From Rhizophagus irregularis (taxonomy: Eukaryota > Glomeromycota > Glomeromycetes > Glomerales > Glomeraceae), in assembly GCF_026210795.1 (NCBI RefSeq), contig NC_089447.1:1366501-1430500 (forward strand): 64,000 nt of DNA, written 5' to 3'. Both the position numbers and the translations under genes were made by a program. Numbering within the stretch: the stretch's first letter is position 1; each line of letters starts with the position of its first letter. Shown piece by piece: positions 42,171 through 56,059 of the stretch. Under the pieces are notes generated by a model, which saw only the letters and a list, made by a program, of their open reading frames with translations, did no database searches and was not told the origin of the DNA.

Positions 42171-44291
42171 TTATTCATCATCCGTAAACAAATCGGGAAT
42201 TGCAACAGGAGTAACAGGGGGAGAAACTCTCGTTGGTGAAAATATACTGTCCAAAGTGGATTTACTAAATATTCCTGAATTAGGTCCTGATAATACTTCG
42301 TGACTTCTTTGATTAACAATACGGGTTTTATCATAAGAATGAAAAGAAATATTTGATGATTTAGAAGAATCAAAATTATTTCCAAAATTACTGAAAGAAA
42401 CGAAAGGGTCCGCATCATTTGAAGTAGAAGAATTATTCGTATTTGTAATTGCAGTCTTTGAATTAGAAACGACTTTCGGTGACATCTGAGCATTGATAAC
42501 TTCTTTCGGTGAAAGGGGGGTTCGATCTGCAGAAGAATATGAAGATCGAGAAGAATTTTTTGATGTGGTCAAAGATGAATTACTTTTCTTTGATGATAAA
42601 GGTGGAGGTCTTGAAATCCGTCTTGAACTAGTTGTAGGTGAAGATGTTTCACTTGATGGAGTTGTTGGCGAACCCGTACTTGTTGGCGACACTGAAGAAG
42701 CAGGTGACAATGAAGATGGAGATACGGGGGCGATGGATGCCGTGATAACATGAAACCTTCCAGTTCCACCTTTCACAGTAGTTTGTTGTTGCTGCTGCTG
42801 CTGTTGTGGAATGGTCAATAACCCTTCAGGAGCAAATAAAGGAGTTTTTGGTGGAGAGTCATTACTATTATTACTATTATTACTATTTAAATTTCCTCTG
42901 GAGAGACTATTGCTACGACGATGGCTTATTAAAAGCAGCTCGCTTTCTATACTTGAACTACGTGAATGTGTTCTCTTTAAATCACCCTTTCCATGAGTTG
43001 GAGAGCTAGGCAACACATTATTGTTATTATTATTCCCCAATTTCAAAGTTTTTTCAAATTCCACCAATTGATAAACAAGACTCATATTCGGACTAATATA
43101 AGGACTTTTATCTTTGACATATTCGTAAGCTTGATTAAGAGTCATTCTATTAACTTTCATCACATAGCTAATAATAAGTGAAGCTGAACGTGAAACACCA
43201 CATTGACAATGAACAAGAATATTTCTACCAGCTGAACGAGCCTCATCAATAAATGCAAACGCAGGTATAAAATCAGCAATAAGATTTTCTTGATTATGAG
43301 TCCAAAAGAATTTTTTATATTTCAAAGGTTTAAAATCTGAAGTTGCAGGAACTACAAGTGGAATTCCTGATAACATAGCTCCATGAGCCAACTGCAAAGA
43401 ATTTGAACGTGCCGAAACTCGTTTCTGTAATGAAGAATTTGACCTTAAAGCACCGAATGGAGAAGGAGGTACAATTGGTGAATCAAGTTGCATTGAAAAA
43501 TTCAAAGGTGATTGAATTGCTGTGGAAAAACTATCTTCTGATGAAACTGAAGAATTTGTTTGAAGTCCTGGTGAAATTTGATGAAAAGAATCAGCAAAAT
43601 ATGAAGAGTTTGCATTCGTAATTTCTTCAAGATATGGATTTTCAACTTCTTTCCCAACATTTAAAATAAATTCGATATTAAGTCTATTAAGCATCGAACG
43701 ATTTGCAGCATTTATTTCGGAACCAAGATATAAATTTGGTAAAATTTGTATGGGTTCATCTTTATATGGCAAATCATCTCCGATTGCATTTTCGGTCTTT
43801 GAAATTAATACCATTGGATCTGCTACATTAGAGTTCAAAGGTCCTTTATTCTGATATACACATATAGGAGTTGAAGGACGTCTATTATGTGTATGAGTCG
43901 TGGAATTTGGAGGTAATTGAGGCGAAGAAGGAGCTGAAATTGAAGAACGAACTGGAGGTACAACTAATTGTAAATTTTTCATATTTCTACGTCCCTTTGA
44001 AGAAGGGGGACTTGGTAAAGGACTTTTTTCACCTGTCGAACCATTTTGATTTATAGTATCATTGCTTGCAGCAATAGTTAAATTATTTTGGTTATCTTGT
44101 TTCGTAAATGTTGCCGTCCTATTTGACAATTTCCATGAAGTTGAACCATCAACAGATACATTAATACTTGGAGGAGCCATCGACATTTTTTTGTGTAAAG
44201 GAGCTTGAGGAACTTTGAATTGATTTGTATCTTCTACCAAAGATGATGGTCGGGAACCGAACGGATATGATCTTTTTACTGCGCTGGTCAT
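42171..44291 (-). CDS. Dual-specificity protein phosphatase (MAPK phosphatase type)
   Basis: Single-exon gene, 706 residues. It should remove phosphate from Tyr and Thr/Ser of a MAP kinase, as fungal Msg5/Pmp1-type enzymes do. The catalytic domain starts near residue 178 (IQILPNLYLGSEINAANRSM), is interrupted by a Ser-rich insertion (about 225-320), and resumes with FFWTHNQENLIADFIPAFAF and the P-loop HCQCGVSRSA (Cys362, Arg368; H-C-x5-R). The usual general-acid Asp has no clear counterpart; the corresponding place reads W-T-H-N. Both tails are long and low in complexity: Ser/Pro-rich at the N-terminus, and Asn, Gln and Ser/Thr/Pro runs at the C-terminus, with many S-P sites that a MAP kinase could phosphorylate. 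The first ATG in the frame was taken. Confident for the family, less for the orthologue. Confidence 0.92.
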   Translation of the reverse strand: MTSAVKRSYPFGSRPSSLVEDTNQFKVPQAPLHKKMSMAPPSINVSVDGSTSWKLSNRTATFTKQDNQNNLTIAASNDTINQNGSTGEKSPLPSPPSSKGRRNMKNLQLVVPPVRSSISAPSSPQLPPNSTTHTHNRRPSTPICVYQNKGPLNSNVADPMVLISKTENAIGDDLPYKDEPIQILPNLYLGSEINAANRSMLNRLNIEFILNVGKEVENPYLEEITNANSSYFADSFHQISPGLQTNSSVSSEDSFSTAIQSPLNFSMQLDSPIVPPSPFGALRSNSSLQKRVSARSNSLQLAHGAMLSGIPLVVPATSDFKPLKYKKFFWTHNQENLIADFIPAFAFIDEARSAGRNILVHCQCGVSRSASLIISYVMKVNRMTLNQAYEYVKDKSPYISPNMSLVYQLVEFEKTLKLGNNNNNNVLPSSPTHGKGDLKRTHSRSSSIESELLLISHRRSNSLSRGNLNSNNSNNSNDSPPKTPLFAPEGLLTIPQQQQQQQQTTVKGGTGRFHVITASIAPVSPSSLSPASSVSPTSTGSPTTPSSETSSPTTSSRRISRPPPLSSKKSNSSLTTSKNSSRSSYSSADRTPLSPKEVINAQMSPKVVSNSKTAITNTNNSSTSNDADPFVSFSNFGNNFDSSKSSNISFHSYDKTRIVNQRSHEVLSGPNSGIFSKSTLDSIFSPTRVSPPVTPVAIPDLFTDDE

Positions 44292-45996
44292 GTAATTTAG
44301 AGGTCAACACCTTTAGTGCAAATTTTTCCAAATTCCTAAAAAAAAAAAATTTTTTTTTCTTTTCTTTTTTTCTGACTGCTAAATATCAATTATAATTTGA
44401 AGAACTTTGGATTACAAGGGAATTTTTTTTCTTAGAAAGGATATAAAATTATATGCTTGGAATATTATAAATATTATTAAAAAGCTTTGAACAGTCCAGC
44501 TGTACAAATATTTTTTTATCAAAAGAGGTGTTTATTGATTAAACAATCTCTAGATGTTAAAAAATGTAGTAGAACTTTTATCGTCCGTTTATCACTCCGT
44601 TCGTAAAATACTTGAAATATAACAGGAGAGAATATCGAAAGAAAAAACGTTCTACAGTATTATTAGCTGAAAAGAGCTAACTAAACCGTGGCCCGAGCGA
44701 AATGAGGAAAGGAAAATCGTATTAAAGGAAATCTAAAAAGGTATATACAAGTACATATATATATCAATATATATAAGTATGTATGTGAGTGAAAAAGGGC
44801 AAAAGACGAGGTTTTTATAAGGATTTTCTTTTTGAGTCAGGTGCGGGAAAATATAGAAAAAAAGCTAGTGTGGGGTAGTTGGCAAAACGTCTATATTCGG
44901 CGTTAAATTTTTTAACAAAAAAAGTAATAGACTCAAAAGGTAAGGAGTGTATTATAATGTGTCCTGACACAGGATAATATCCGACCCGACTCCAGAAAAA
45001 AATCCCAAAAGCATCAAAAAAAAAAAAACGTCGAGGGATAATAATAAGGGACAAAAAGTTTTTTTATTTTTTTTTTTTGAGGAAGGAAACAAAAGAAAGA
45101 GCCAAAACAAAAAATAATTTCTAAAACTAAATAATACAATTACGGAAAAATGAACGGAAATAAAAATCTTCGATGTTTGCCAATTAAATTTAAGACATTA
45201 AACAAACGTGGTAATAAAAAGAAGAAACACAGAGGACACAGCATTAATTCAGTGTACACACAAATTACCGTACATACCTCAATATCGATTGTCGATTAAA
45301 AACTTCTTAATGTAAAAAAGGGAATCAAATGATTACTATTTTTATCGCTTATATTACATACAATTAAATATTTTTTTTTTTTTCGTAAGTTTTGAAAATT
45401 TTTTTTAGTTCTTGAAAAAAGCTCACAAAGACTTCTATTTATTCATTTTCAAGTTTACACTAATTTAACGTAATACTACATATGTTAACCAATGATAAAA
45501 ATGTGGTCTTATAAAAAAGAAAAGCCAAGTGGAAAATCATAATAAATAATTAAGCAATTTATTAAATAAATAAATATAAATATCTATTTTAAAAGGTCAA
45601 TCTAGATTATATGTTTGTTTCTATATTTAGAATTGCTTTATATAATATTACAACTAATATACTTCAATGGGTAAAGTAAAAGAGTTGACACCATGGTCTA
45701 GTCAAAAAGGTCAATCCACGTGGTATAAATTTTTATACAAAGGGTTCCGAGTTTCAAAATTTCATTCAAAACCATATTTATATTGAAATAATTAGGATTA
45801 AAATTTTTTTTTTTTTGATTTTTTGAATTTTTCATCGAGTACTAATTTCTATAATTATTATTAAATGAGAAAATCACATACATTTTCGTTGATCATTATT
45901 TCAAATTAAATGATAATAAATTATGTCTGTAAATCTTCGTTTTATTATCACAATAGAAAATAACACTATCTAAACAACACCTATAATATTTATCCA
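44292..45996. other. Intergenic region, 1.7 kb
   Basis: It holds long T- and A-runs (around 44,340 and 45,060) that may belong to the 5' region of the phosphatase gene. A 39-codon frame (45667-45786, plus strand, starting MGKVKELTPWSSQKGQ) has protein-like composition but no other support. Otherwise nothing is recognised. Confidence 0.5.
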
Positions 45997-47737
<1,741 letters not shown>

Positions 47738-47897
47738 AATTTGTTAGAAAATAAGAAGTAAAAAAAAATAGATATGAATTACGTATTTATATATTATTAA
47801 TTTTGAAATTTGATTGGGTTAAAAATTGTACTTACCAAATTTAGTATGAAAACGAATTTATATCTTTTTTTTAAAAAAATTTTTGATCTCAAAAAAC
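47738..47897. promoter_or_regulatory. Shared divergent promoter of RPT6 and EF-P
   Basis: Only 160 bp separate the two start codons, so the region must hold both promoters and 5' UTRs. A CCCAATC element (CCAAT box, reverse strand, near 47,813) is visible. No sequence like the yeast Rpn4 proteasome element was found. Confidence 0.6.
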
Positions 47898-48909
47898 ATG
47901 AATACCATAAATATCATAAAGTTCGGTCTTTTATCCATTAAACCGAATACAATACTTTTAAATAGTACTTTGGTAATTTCACGAATATAATTATTCTTAA
48001 TCAATTACTGATTTAATTCGGAAATTTTTTTTTTTAGCGAAAATATGCTCGAGCATATAAAACTACAGCTAACCAAATTAATAAAGGAAATGTAATAAAA
48101 CATAAAAATAAACAATATATGGTAACAAAGATAGATTCGCGTTTTACAGGGAGAGGAAGTGCGACAACTAAGGTAACTTTTATTAGTATTTATTTTATAT
48201 TTTAAAAATAATTTACGAATTCTTGTTTCGCAGGATAGTTCGAATTAAAAGATATTATAACCGGTAAAATAATTGTGGAAAGAGTAAGACCTAATGAATC
48301 ATTTGAAGGTAATCCAAACTTACTTTTTCGAATCCTATAGAATGATCCTAACATAATTTCATGTCTTTAGTGTCAACTCTTAATGATAAACTTTATACAT
48401 ACTTATACTCTGATAAAAAGAAAGTATATTTATCTAATCCTGAAACTTATGAAGAAATTGAAATTGATGTCGATAAAGTTGAAGGTACTGTTATTTTATA
48501 ATATCGATTGATCTAATTTACTTTATGGCTTCATAATTTTGTTTTTACAGGTAATGAAAAGCATTTACAATTATTGGAAGGTAAATATTTAAGCTATAAA
48601 TTAATTTTAATTATAATAATCATTTTATTATATGTTAATTATATATATTTCTTTGTAGATGATATGAAAGTTACGGTTTCATTTTTAGAAACAGAGAAAG
48701 GTTTAAGTCCAATTTCATTTCGTCTTCCTCAAATGCACGCATATGTAGTTATTGGTACAACACCAATTGTTGGTAACGCTTCTAAAGGGACAGCTGTTAA
48801 AGTAGTAGAAATACGCGATGGAATTCAAATTAATGTTCCAGAATTTGTAAACGTTGGTGATAAAATTGTCATTACTTTAAATGATTTAAGATATTTTAAA
48901 AGAGCATAA
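47898..48909 (+). CDS. Mitochondrial elongation factor P (bacterial type)
   Basis: Six exons: 47898-47972, 48038-48172, 48239-48308, 48371-48484, 48551-48580, 48659-48909; 675 bp, 224 residues. EF-P enters the ribosomal E site and helps peptide-bond formation at proline runs. The first exon (MNTINIIKFGLLSIKPNTIL and a few more) is basic and hydroxylated without acidic residues, a good mitochondrial presequence. Next come the KOW-like domain (KGNVIKHKNKQYMVTKIDSR), the tip loop T-G-R-G-S-A with Arg64 where many bacteria have a modified Lys or Arg, and two OB domains (second: GTAVKVVEIRDGIQINVPEF). Exon 1 is inferred from a phase-0 junction that alone supplies a Met. The presence of splicing and leader indicates a nuclear gene of mitochondrial or bacterial ancestry and not contamination. 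Confidence 0.88.
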
Positions 48910-49159
48910 GTTCTTAAATATAATTTTATTTTTTATTATTAAACTTGAGTTTCGTCTTAATCAATCATTTTTTACGTCGTTATTGTCAATAAAATTATAA
49001 ATTCAAAATCTTTCCAAGTCTTCGTCGATTCTATTTTCTTTTCCCAAAGAAAATAATTTGAATTGATAATTTGGATAAGGCCTTTAGAAAAAAAAAGTTT
49101 GTTATTTCAATTAATTAATTTTTATCCAAATTAAGTTTTCTCATAACTTGTAAAGCTCT

Positions 49160-52100
49160 TTACCTGACCATAATAAATATATGATCGAATGGTATTATCG
49201 TATTTTGATGAATCGAAGTTTTCATTATGCTAGACATTCGTGATTCTTCGTATATGGGATGTATTAACGCGTGAATTTTAATTCGTTGAGAGTCAGAAAG
49301 TAAAGAATTTTCATGAAGCTTAAATGCAAATTATTTATAAAAATATAAGGTAAAAGTTTAAAAAAGAATAATTTGATTAGTTTAATTTTACCTGGTATAA
49401 CATTCGTAATAAGGTTTCTAAAAATATGAAATCAATCTTTTGTTCTTCAATAATATTTTTAATCAAAGAAATAAAAAATTTTATAATATTCTCTGTGAAA
49501 ATTAATTTTATCCATGAAGCTTTTATTGTGACAAACTAGAAGGATAAAAAAACCAAAACTTATTAAATACACGATAAAAATATAATAAAAATAATTATAT
49601 ACATACATATTTAGTCATACGAACAAGTCCACGTAAAAGTTGTTGATGAAATATAACATGCGAACAATTTTTACAAATATGATCTACCTTCTGGCAATGG
49701 AATATAACGTATTGTATTATAGTTTTTAACATATAACAATTCCATCTGTTTTCTGCTAAATAATTACCTTATAAAAAAATTAACAACTCATTAATTGAAG
49801 ATTTAAGAACATAATAAATAACCAGAAATTTAAATTTAATACTTGCTTAAATTAGCATCACATTGTTCGATCATTATTTCAAATGCATTTGTAACAGGAG
49901 AAAGCATAAGCCACGTAAAATGATTATCAATCTAAAAATAATTTTAAAAAGTTCTCAAAATTAAGAAAAATACGACCAAAATTGCAAATATGATTTACCT
50001 CTGAAACAATAAAATCTCGCAACATACTCCATATATTAATAAACATCAATCGCATTTTTTGTTTAAATTCTCCCGTCATAGACAATGATCCAGATGAAAC
50101 AATTGTGCATAGATGCCCTAAAAGAGTAAAAATTTTTAGAAATAGGGTTGCCGTAAACGAAAATTCATTATAAACGTAACTTACCGGCTAACAACGATGG
50201 TTCTCTTTTAAACTCATCTACAATTGCTTCAAGTTCATATATTGTAGGAAACACCTATTGAAATAGGTACAATAAATGAACCTTTTTCCTTACTATAAAC
50301 AACCATTACACTAACCTGTTGTTGATCATTCAAGTCTGTAGAAATTGTTAAAGACAATAATCCAATAATTGAAGATTTAACTTCATTATAAATTGTGTCG
50401 TTCCCGGCTATTTCTACCATATTAATATTTTCTTTATTAAAAGTCCATTGTCGAAGAGTAGAAAGTAAAATTGGATGTTGTTTTATCTCTTGTGCAACTT
50501 GTAGATAATATGTATAAATACATATACTATATATTATTCAAGTTATATTCATTATAATGCATACCAGTTTTACCAGTTTCATTTTTCATACAAGAAAATA
50601 TCATTAGAAAATGAGATATCATCATAAGACGCGCCGATTTCTCACTTTTTTCGGGATTATTTATATTTATTTCATCAGTTTTATTGATATCCTGTAATAT
50701 TCTTTATATATAATATATAATAATTCAGGTTAAGTTAAACATTAAATGGATTTGATCCAATGAATCGAAAAATGATATACGTACTTAAGCGTATGATCCA
50801 AGACTAGAAAATAAATGAAATTTATAAATCACGTGTTATATCATATAATAATATAATAATTATCATACCTCCAGCTAAATTTATCGTTCCACTCAAAATT
50901 GCGCTATCAAAATGATATCCCAAGGTCAATACAATGATATTGACAATCGGCCACCCTACAAAAAAAAAAAGAACAATTTTATTAATACCCGCGAAAAAAA
51001 TAATGTCACGTGATTGCAAACGTACAGTCAGTAGGAGTATTTTCGATAATGTTAGGCGCAACTATTAATTTTATCATTTCTATCCAAAATTTTGATACAT
51101 TTGTCATCAAAACTTTTTCCTCTTCCAAACTCTGCACATAATCAAATTGATTATAATGAGAAATAACAATACAAAAAAAGATCGAAGTTATTATCATAAA
51201 TAATCGCGTAATTCCAATTTTTCCGTTATCATCATTGTGCAATCCCAAATTTGAGAATGTCATCTTTTCAATGAAAAATATACAAATAAGTTTATTAAAA
51301 AAATTATAATTACTATTGTGCAATTTTTTTAGAATAAATCACTTACCAATAAGATTTTCGCAGCGAAAGTATTTTTAAATAAAAGCTTTCCTACTTTAAT
51401 AAATTCTCGTTCGAAATCTTTTTTTATATTTACACGTATTTCACGATGAATCATGGTGTCAATGTCTAACTGATAATAAGTTTGAAATCGAAAAAATAAC
51501 CATCTGTTCATCTTTATGCAGATGAAGAAACAATTTTGTTATTTCTATGGCAACATATACAATTACTTGTCAAATTATTTTGATTCTAAATTTTACTTAC
51601 TAGGCTAGCCACAAATCCTTTTAAATTCCAACTTCCCTCAACAACCCTCCAAATCCATGGCATAAAAACATAATCGTAAGAAAAAAATAATTGTTCAATA
51701 AACGAAATTGTTTCATTTTCTCGTATTGTAAAGGTCGCTTGAAGTCCAGATAAAATTTTTGAATATGTATATGGTTTGAATTCTACATATATACGTATAG
51801 ATATTAATAAAAATATGTAATACTATATAATACAGTATCAGTAAATTATAATATTGTACCAGACAAATTATTACTTCCAGCTTCAAATGTCTAAAAATTT
51901 AAAGATTTTTATTAATATTTTTTGTTTTCATGAGAAATTTACTAATAATTCCGACTTACGATAAATAAATATAAAAAATGAATCATAGAAATCCCGTAAA
52001 GAAAATCCAAAGAAAGATATTTCGTTATAAATTTCGTTAAAGTTTGATAAATTAATGACGCTGACAACTCATTATCCGAATCTTTCATTCTATGTTATAT

Positions 52101-54032
52101 ATGTTATTACAAGCAATTAATTTGTTGAAAGATGATTCGTATTCTCTTACATTTGGTCACCACACGTGACAGATACGAAAAGAATAGCAAGAGACGTTCT
52201 ATCTAATTGTTGCTTCAATTGGATCGTTTCTCTTGTTGAATCATTTGCAAGAATTGAAAGAATATTCGAAATGTTTGCTTATTAAATAATATAAAATATT
52301 AAATTATAAAATAATAATAAATAAATAATGCATTTAAGTCACGTATTACTTTTTACATAAACTTACGCGGTAAATTCGCGAATGCTATATTATGAGGAAT
52401 AATATTTCCTTTCTTATTTATCACGTGACGATATTCGCTTTGGAAACCGGCTAAAATGCGTATGATAACAATAATAAATGAGTCAAATACTTCAAAATTG
52501 CAGTTTGTAAATTTTGTCGTAAATTTTTGTTCCAGTACAATTCTGATAATTCCACTTTTCACTAGAATCAAGTAAAATAACTATTAATTAGAAAGAATGA
52601 AATTATCGCTATAAATATTTAAATTACCTAATTTGCAGGCATATGATTTTTTCCAATTTTCAACTTGTTCACGTAATTGTGTATTTTCTACTATGATTTG
52701 AGAAATTGATGGTATTTCAAACAACTTTATCAATATTTTCAACGCTATAATATTTATATCAGCATTTTCGGCAAGACCACTTTGTTTCATCGACTCAACA
52801 TGAACCTATAAAATAATTTTAAAATCAAAATGATCTAATAAGATAGATCAAATTATTTTTTTTTTAATACCATAATAATGGGAATTAAGACTTCATCCAA
52901 AGATCGAATAGTAATTTGTATCATTTTTACGAACAATTCGCTCAATAGGACATAATAATTTTTTCTAATTTCTCGCGAATCATCTTTCTGTTGTTCATTT
53001 TCTTTTGAAATCAAGCTTATTTCTGCTTCTTTATTAAGTTTAGGAATATATCTTCCAAGAATATCGATAACAATGTCCGTAATGTCAAACACTTTTTAAA
53101 TAAGAAGGAAATTAACGTCACGTGAAAAATATACAACGTCTCTAAAATAAACTTACAATGGTGCAAATTTCCATTAGAAAGTAAGTCATTATTCCAAGAA
53201 CTTTCGTAAAACCAAGAAATCCACCAAATTGTACAGTTTTTATCCGTTTTTTGCTGTTGTTGTTGATGTTCTAGTAAAATATCTTGACCGAATAATTCTT
53301 TACACACAAATTGATCAATTGTTGAAATTAATTTATGAAATTCAGATGATGGCGATCGACTAGAAAGGAGAATATCTAATTGACAATTAATTATAAATGT
53401 AAAAATCTTTAAAATCGAAGAAAATGGACATTGTGTTTCGATATTTTTTTCAGAGCCCATAATCGAATTGCCGCATTTGGAATGTTGTGATAAGGATGAT
53501 GAATGAGAGCATAATTTAATTTTATCTAGTAAATTAGAATAAATGTTAATACTAAATAATAACTTCTAAATAAAGTTTAACTAATAATTTAATTTTAAGA
53601 AATTTCCATAATTGAAAAGAAAATTATGAAATCACATGTACCTCCGAGAATTCTACACATATTTTTGAATAAATCTAGAAAAATCTGCAAATTTATTTTA
53701 TCATGTGGCGCATTCATTTTTAAACATATCTCATTTTCAGAAGATATAATAACTTGTTTAATCTGATTGTACCATTGTGGCTCATAATCCAAAGAAAATG
53801 TCTTGTTAAAAGATGAATGAAACGGAAAAAACAATATCAGGGAATATCAGAATAAAAAAAAGTTGACAATAAACCCACAATTGAAACAATGATCAGAGTG
53901 ATTTACCTCTTTTAGGACAACAAGAAGCCTATTTTCAAGGTGATTTTGATTACTCATCAATATTGAAGAGTTATTATAATAGCAATCTGAAAGTAACTTT
54001 AATACCGAAAATATATTTTGAGTTGAATTCAT
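49160..54032 (-). CDS. Large multi-exon protein, family not recognised
   Basis: A long series of short minus-strand exons with GT-AG borders. The first six fit in phase: 53907-54032, 53642-53801, 53157-53525, 52871-53091, 52628-52805, and 52367-52561. Further exons are readable down to a stop at 49160-49162. The protein starts MNSTQNIFSVLKLLSDCYYN and contains SLDYEPQWYNQIKQVII, CTIWWISWFYESSWNND, REIRKNYYVLLSELFVKMIQ, REQVENWKKSYACKL, TRETIQLKQQLDRTSLAILF, SYDYVFMPWIWRVVEGSW and, near the end, LLSDSQRIKIHALIHPIYEE. It looks helical and soluble, as in large scaffold or repair proteins of the ARM/HEAT or MMS22 kind, but I cannot name a family. I expect roughly 1,100-1,200 residues. Many exons in the second half are not placed exactly. 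Confidence 0.65.
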
Positions 54033-55203
54033 GATTTTTTTTTGCGTGATATCTTTGTTTTACTTATTTTTAGACAGGTTAATCTTTTTTTTTTATAGAT
54101 TCTCAAGATGAAACAAGTTTTGAATTTTTTTTTTTTAAAGTTTAAATATTTGCTTACGTTGCAATCCCACATTAGTAATTCTATATCTAAACACGGAACA
54201 TAAAAATTGAAAACCCGTTGATAAAAAAAAAAAGATCGATCGTCGTTGAATCATGTTGAACTTGCAGCTTGTAGCGAGACTATAAGGTAGAAAAGATAGA
54301 AATCTCCCTTCTTTTTCGCATCATTATTTCTCAAACACAAAAAAATTGAGAACTTTATCGGCCCAAAATAGGGTTTATTCAAACTTTATTATTAAAAAAA
54401 AAATTATCACATCATCGTTTCTTTAATTCCTCCTATCAAAACAGGCGGTTAAACTTTAAATTCTGGCGGGTCATTTATGCAAATCATTTTACTTTAATTG
54501 GCTTTATTTTGTATTTTATTTTATTTTTGACAGAATTTGAATTTTATGAATCTAATCACTTTAAAGAACAATCTTATAATGCTAGAATCAAACAATACGT
54601 ATTTTGTGTATTTTGTCGACTTTAAAAAATTCACAATCAATCTTTGAAGAAAATTGAAAGATGTTTGTATGACTAATTGCTGCGGCACAAACAATAAGGC
54701 GTACGGCGTTCGCTGTACATGTAAAAAATTCTCTGTTCATTCTTTCACTTATACATACATAATTTTTATTTACTAGAACTAAATTAGCATTTCAGGTACT
54801 TAAACTTGTTTGATGCAAATGAAATACTTTATATATCATGTGATTTTCCTTTTGCCACAGAACAATGAATATTTAAATGAATAGATAGAAGGTCCAAAAC
54901 AGGAGAAAACAGATCGACAATTTGAAATCGCCACAGAATATAAATTCTACTTTTATGCTTTTTATGTAATAATTTACCACAAATGATTTTATCATACAAT
55001 AATCATTTTATATACATGTATCGTTTTTATGTGTGTAACATCTCTTATGTGCTTTTTATATAAAGTAACGTAAATTCGCACCAACAATTTAGCTCCATAA
55101 TTTACTTTTTATGCACATTATTTTCTTTTATTTAATTTTTTGTTTCATTATTCTTATTTTTCTTTCTGTCTTATTTCTTTATTAATTTTATTTTAAACAA
55201 ACC
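54033..55203. other. Divergent intergenic region, 1.2 kb
   Basis: It lies between two start codons pointing apart. GGCGGTTAAAC and TCTGGCGGGTC near 54,445-54,475 are GC-rich islands in an AT-rich background and could be cell-cycle (MBF/E2F-like) sites; that is a guess. No TOG-type coding sequence precedes the next gene. Confidence 0.4.
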
Positions 55204-56059
55204 ATGGTTTCCTTTAAAACGTCTTTTATAACTGAACGGGACCTTAATACAAAGCTCACTTTAATTTTTAACAAAATTGGCCAATTAGATAAGGCACAAG
55301 AAGTACGTTTTAATAAAACTAAAATTCTTTTTATATTTATTAAACAAAGACTGATCTTTTTTCTTTATCTTTAGGGTATTCAAGAGCTTTATGAACTTTT
55401 ATTGGAACATCCTGAATGTGATATTAAAGTTAATTTATTTCTCGCGAGTGCTGGCACTTTTTTTCAAAATTATCTGCGTAAAGCTTTGGATGAAATAACT
55501 ACCCGAAAAATGCAAGCTTGTGGAATGTCGCCAAAGGATTTTTCCTCATCTAATGATAGAAAATCGGATTTTAATCATAAAAAAATGCCACACAAGTTTC
55601 CTTCTACCTCCAATCGTTGTTCTCACTCTTCAAATTCCTCTAACAATACAAAAGTATTCAACATAGAAAATCACAAAGATGTACCAATATTACCAGAAAC
55701 TACATCTCCTTCAAGAACATTTATGGATAAAGTTAATCGTGAAACTTTTGATCAAACTCGGTCACGTCTTCATGGTATATTTCAATATGAAAAATATAAG
55801 GTAAATTATTTCTTAAAGTATTGATGATGATGTGTTCCTTTTTATTTATTATTTTCTCCAATTTTATTCTTAGACTGGTCAAAAGAGGTCTAGTTTACAA
55901 GAAATACATCGATTTCAAACTGATTCCGACAGACTGGAATTCGCAAAAAGTATTTTACAATCCAAACCACGGTCTCGTCGTGCAACATGGATGGCCTCTT
56001 CTTCAACAACATTACTATCTCCTCCACCAGAACGCTTTAGTTCTTCTTCGTTTAGATAA
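55204..56059 (+). CDS. Short protein resembling the C-terminal domain of XMAP215/ch-TOG
   Basis: Three exons: 55204-55302, 55375-55800, 55874-56059; 711 bp, 236 residues. Residues of about 10-85 (ERDLNTKLTLIFNKIGQLDK, then GIQELYELLLEHPECDIKVN and FFQNYLRKALDEITTRK) resemble the helical domain that ends animal and plant XMAP215/ch-TOG/MOR1 proteins, which binds TACC-type partners and places the microtubule polymerase. No TOG domains are encoded upstream in over 1 kb. The remaining residues are Ser/Asn-rich and basic (SLQEIHRFQTDSDRLEFAKS, then KPRSRRATW), suitable for phosphorylation or microtubule binding. Its likely role is as an adaptor at spindle poles or microtubule ends (inference). Confidence 0.65.

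Noticed and set aside
42493-44056. Several plus-strand open frames within the phosphatase gene
   Set aside because: They are shadows of the 706-codon minus-strand gene, which has the catalytic motif and a consistent frame.
44815-45054. Minus-strand open frame of 79 codons
   Set aside because: It lies in low-complexity A/T-run DNA upstream of the phosphatase gene, with Phe runs and no protein-like pattern.
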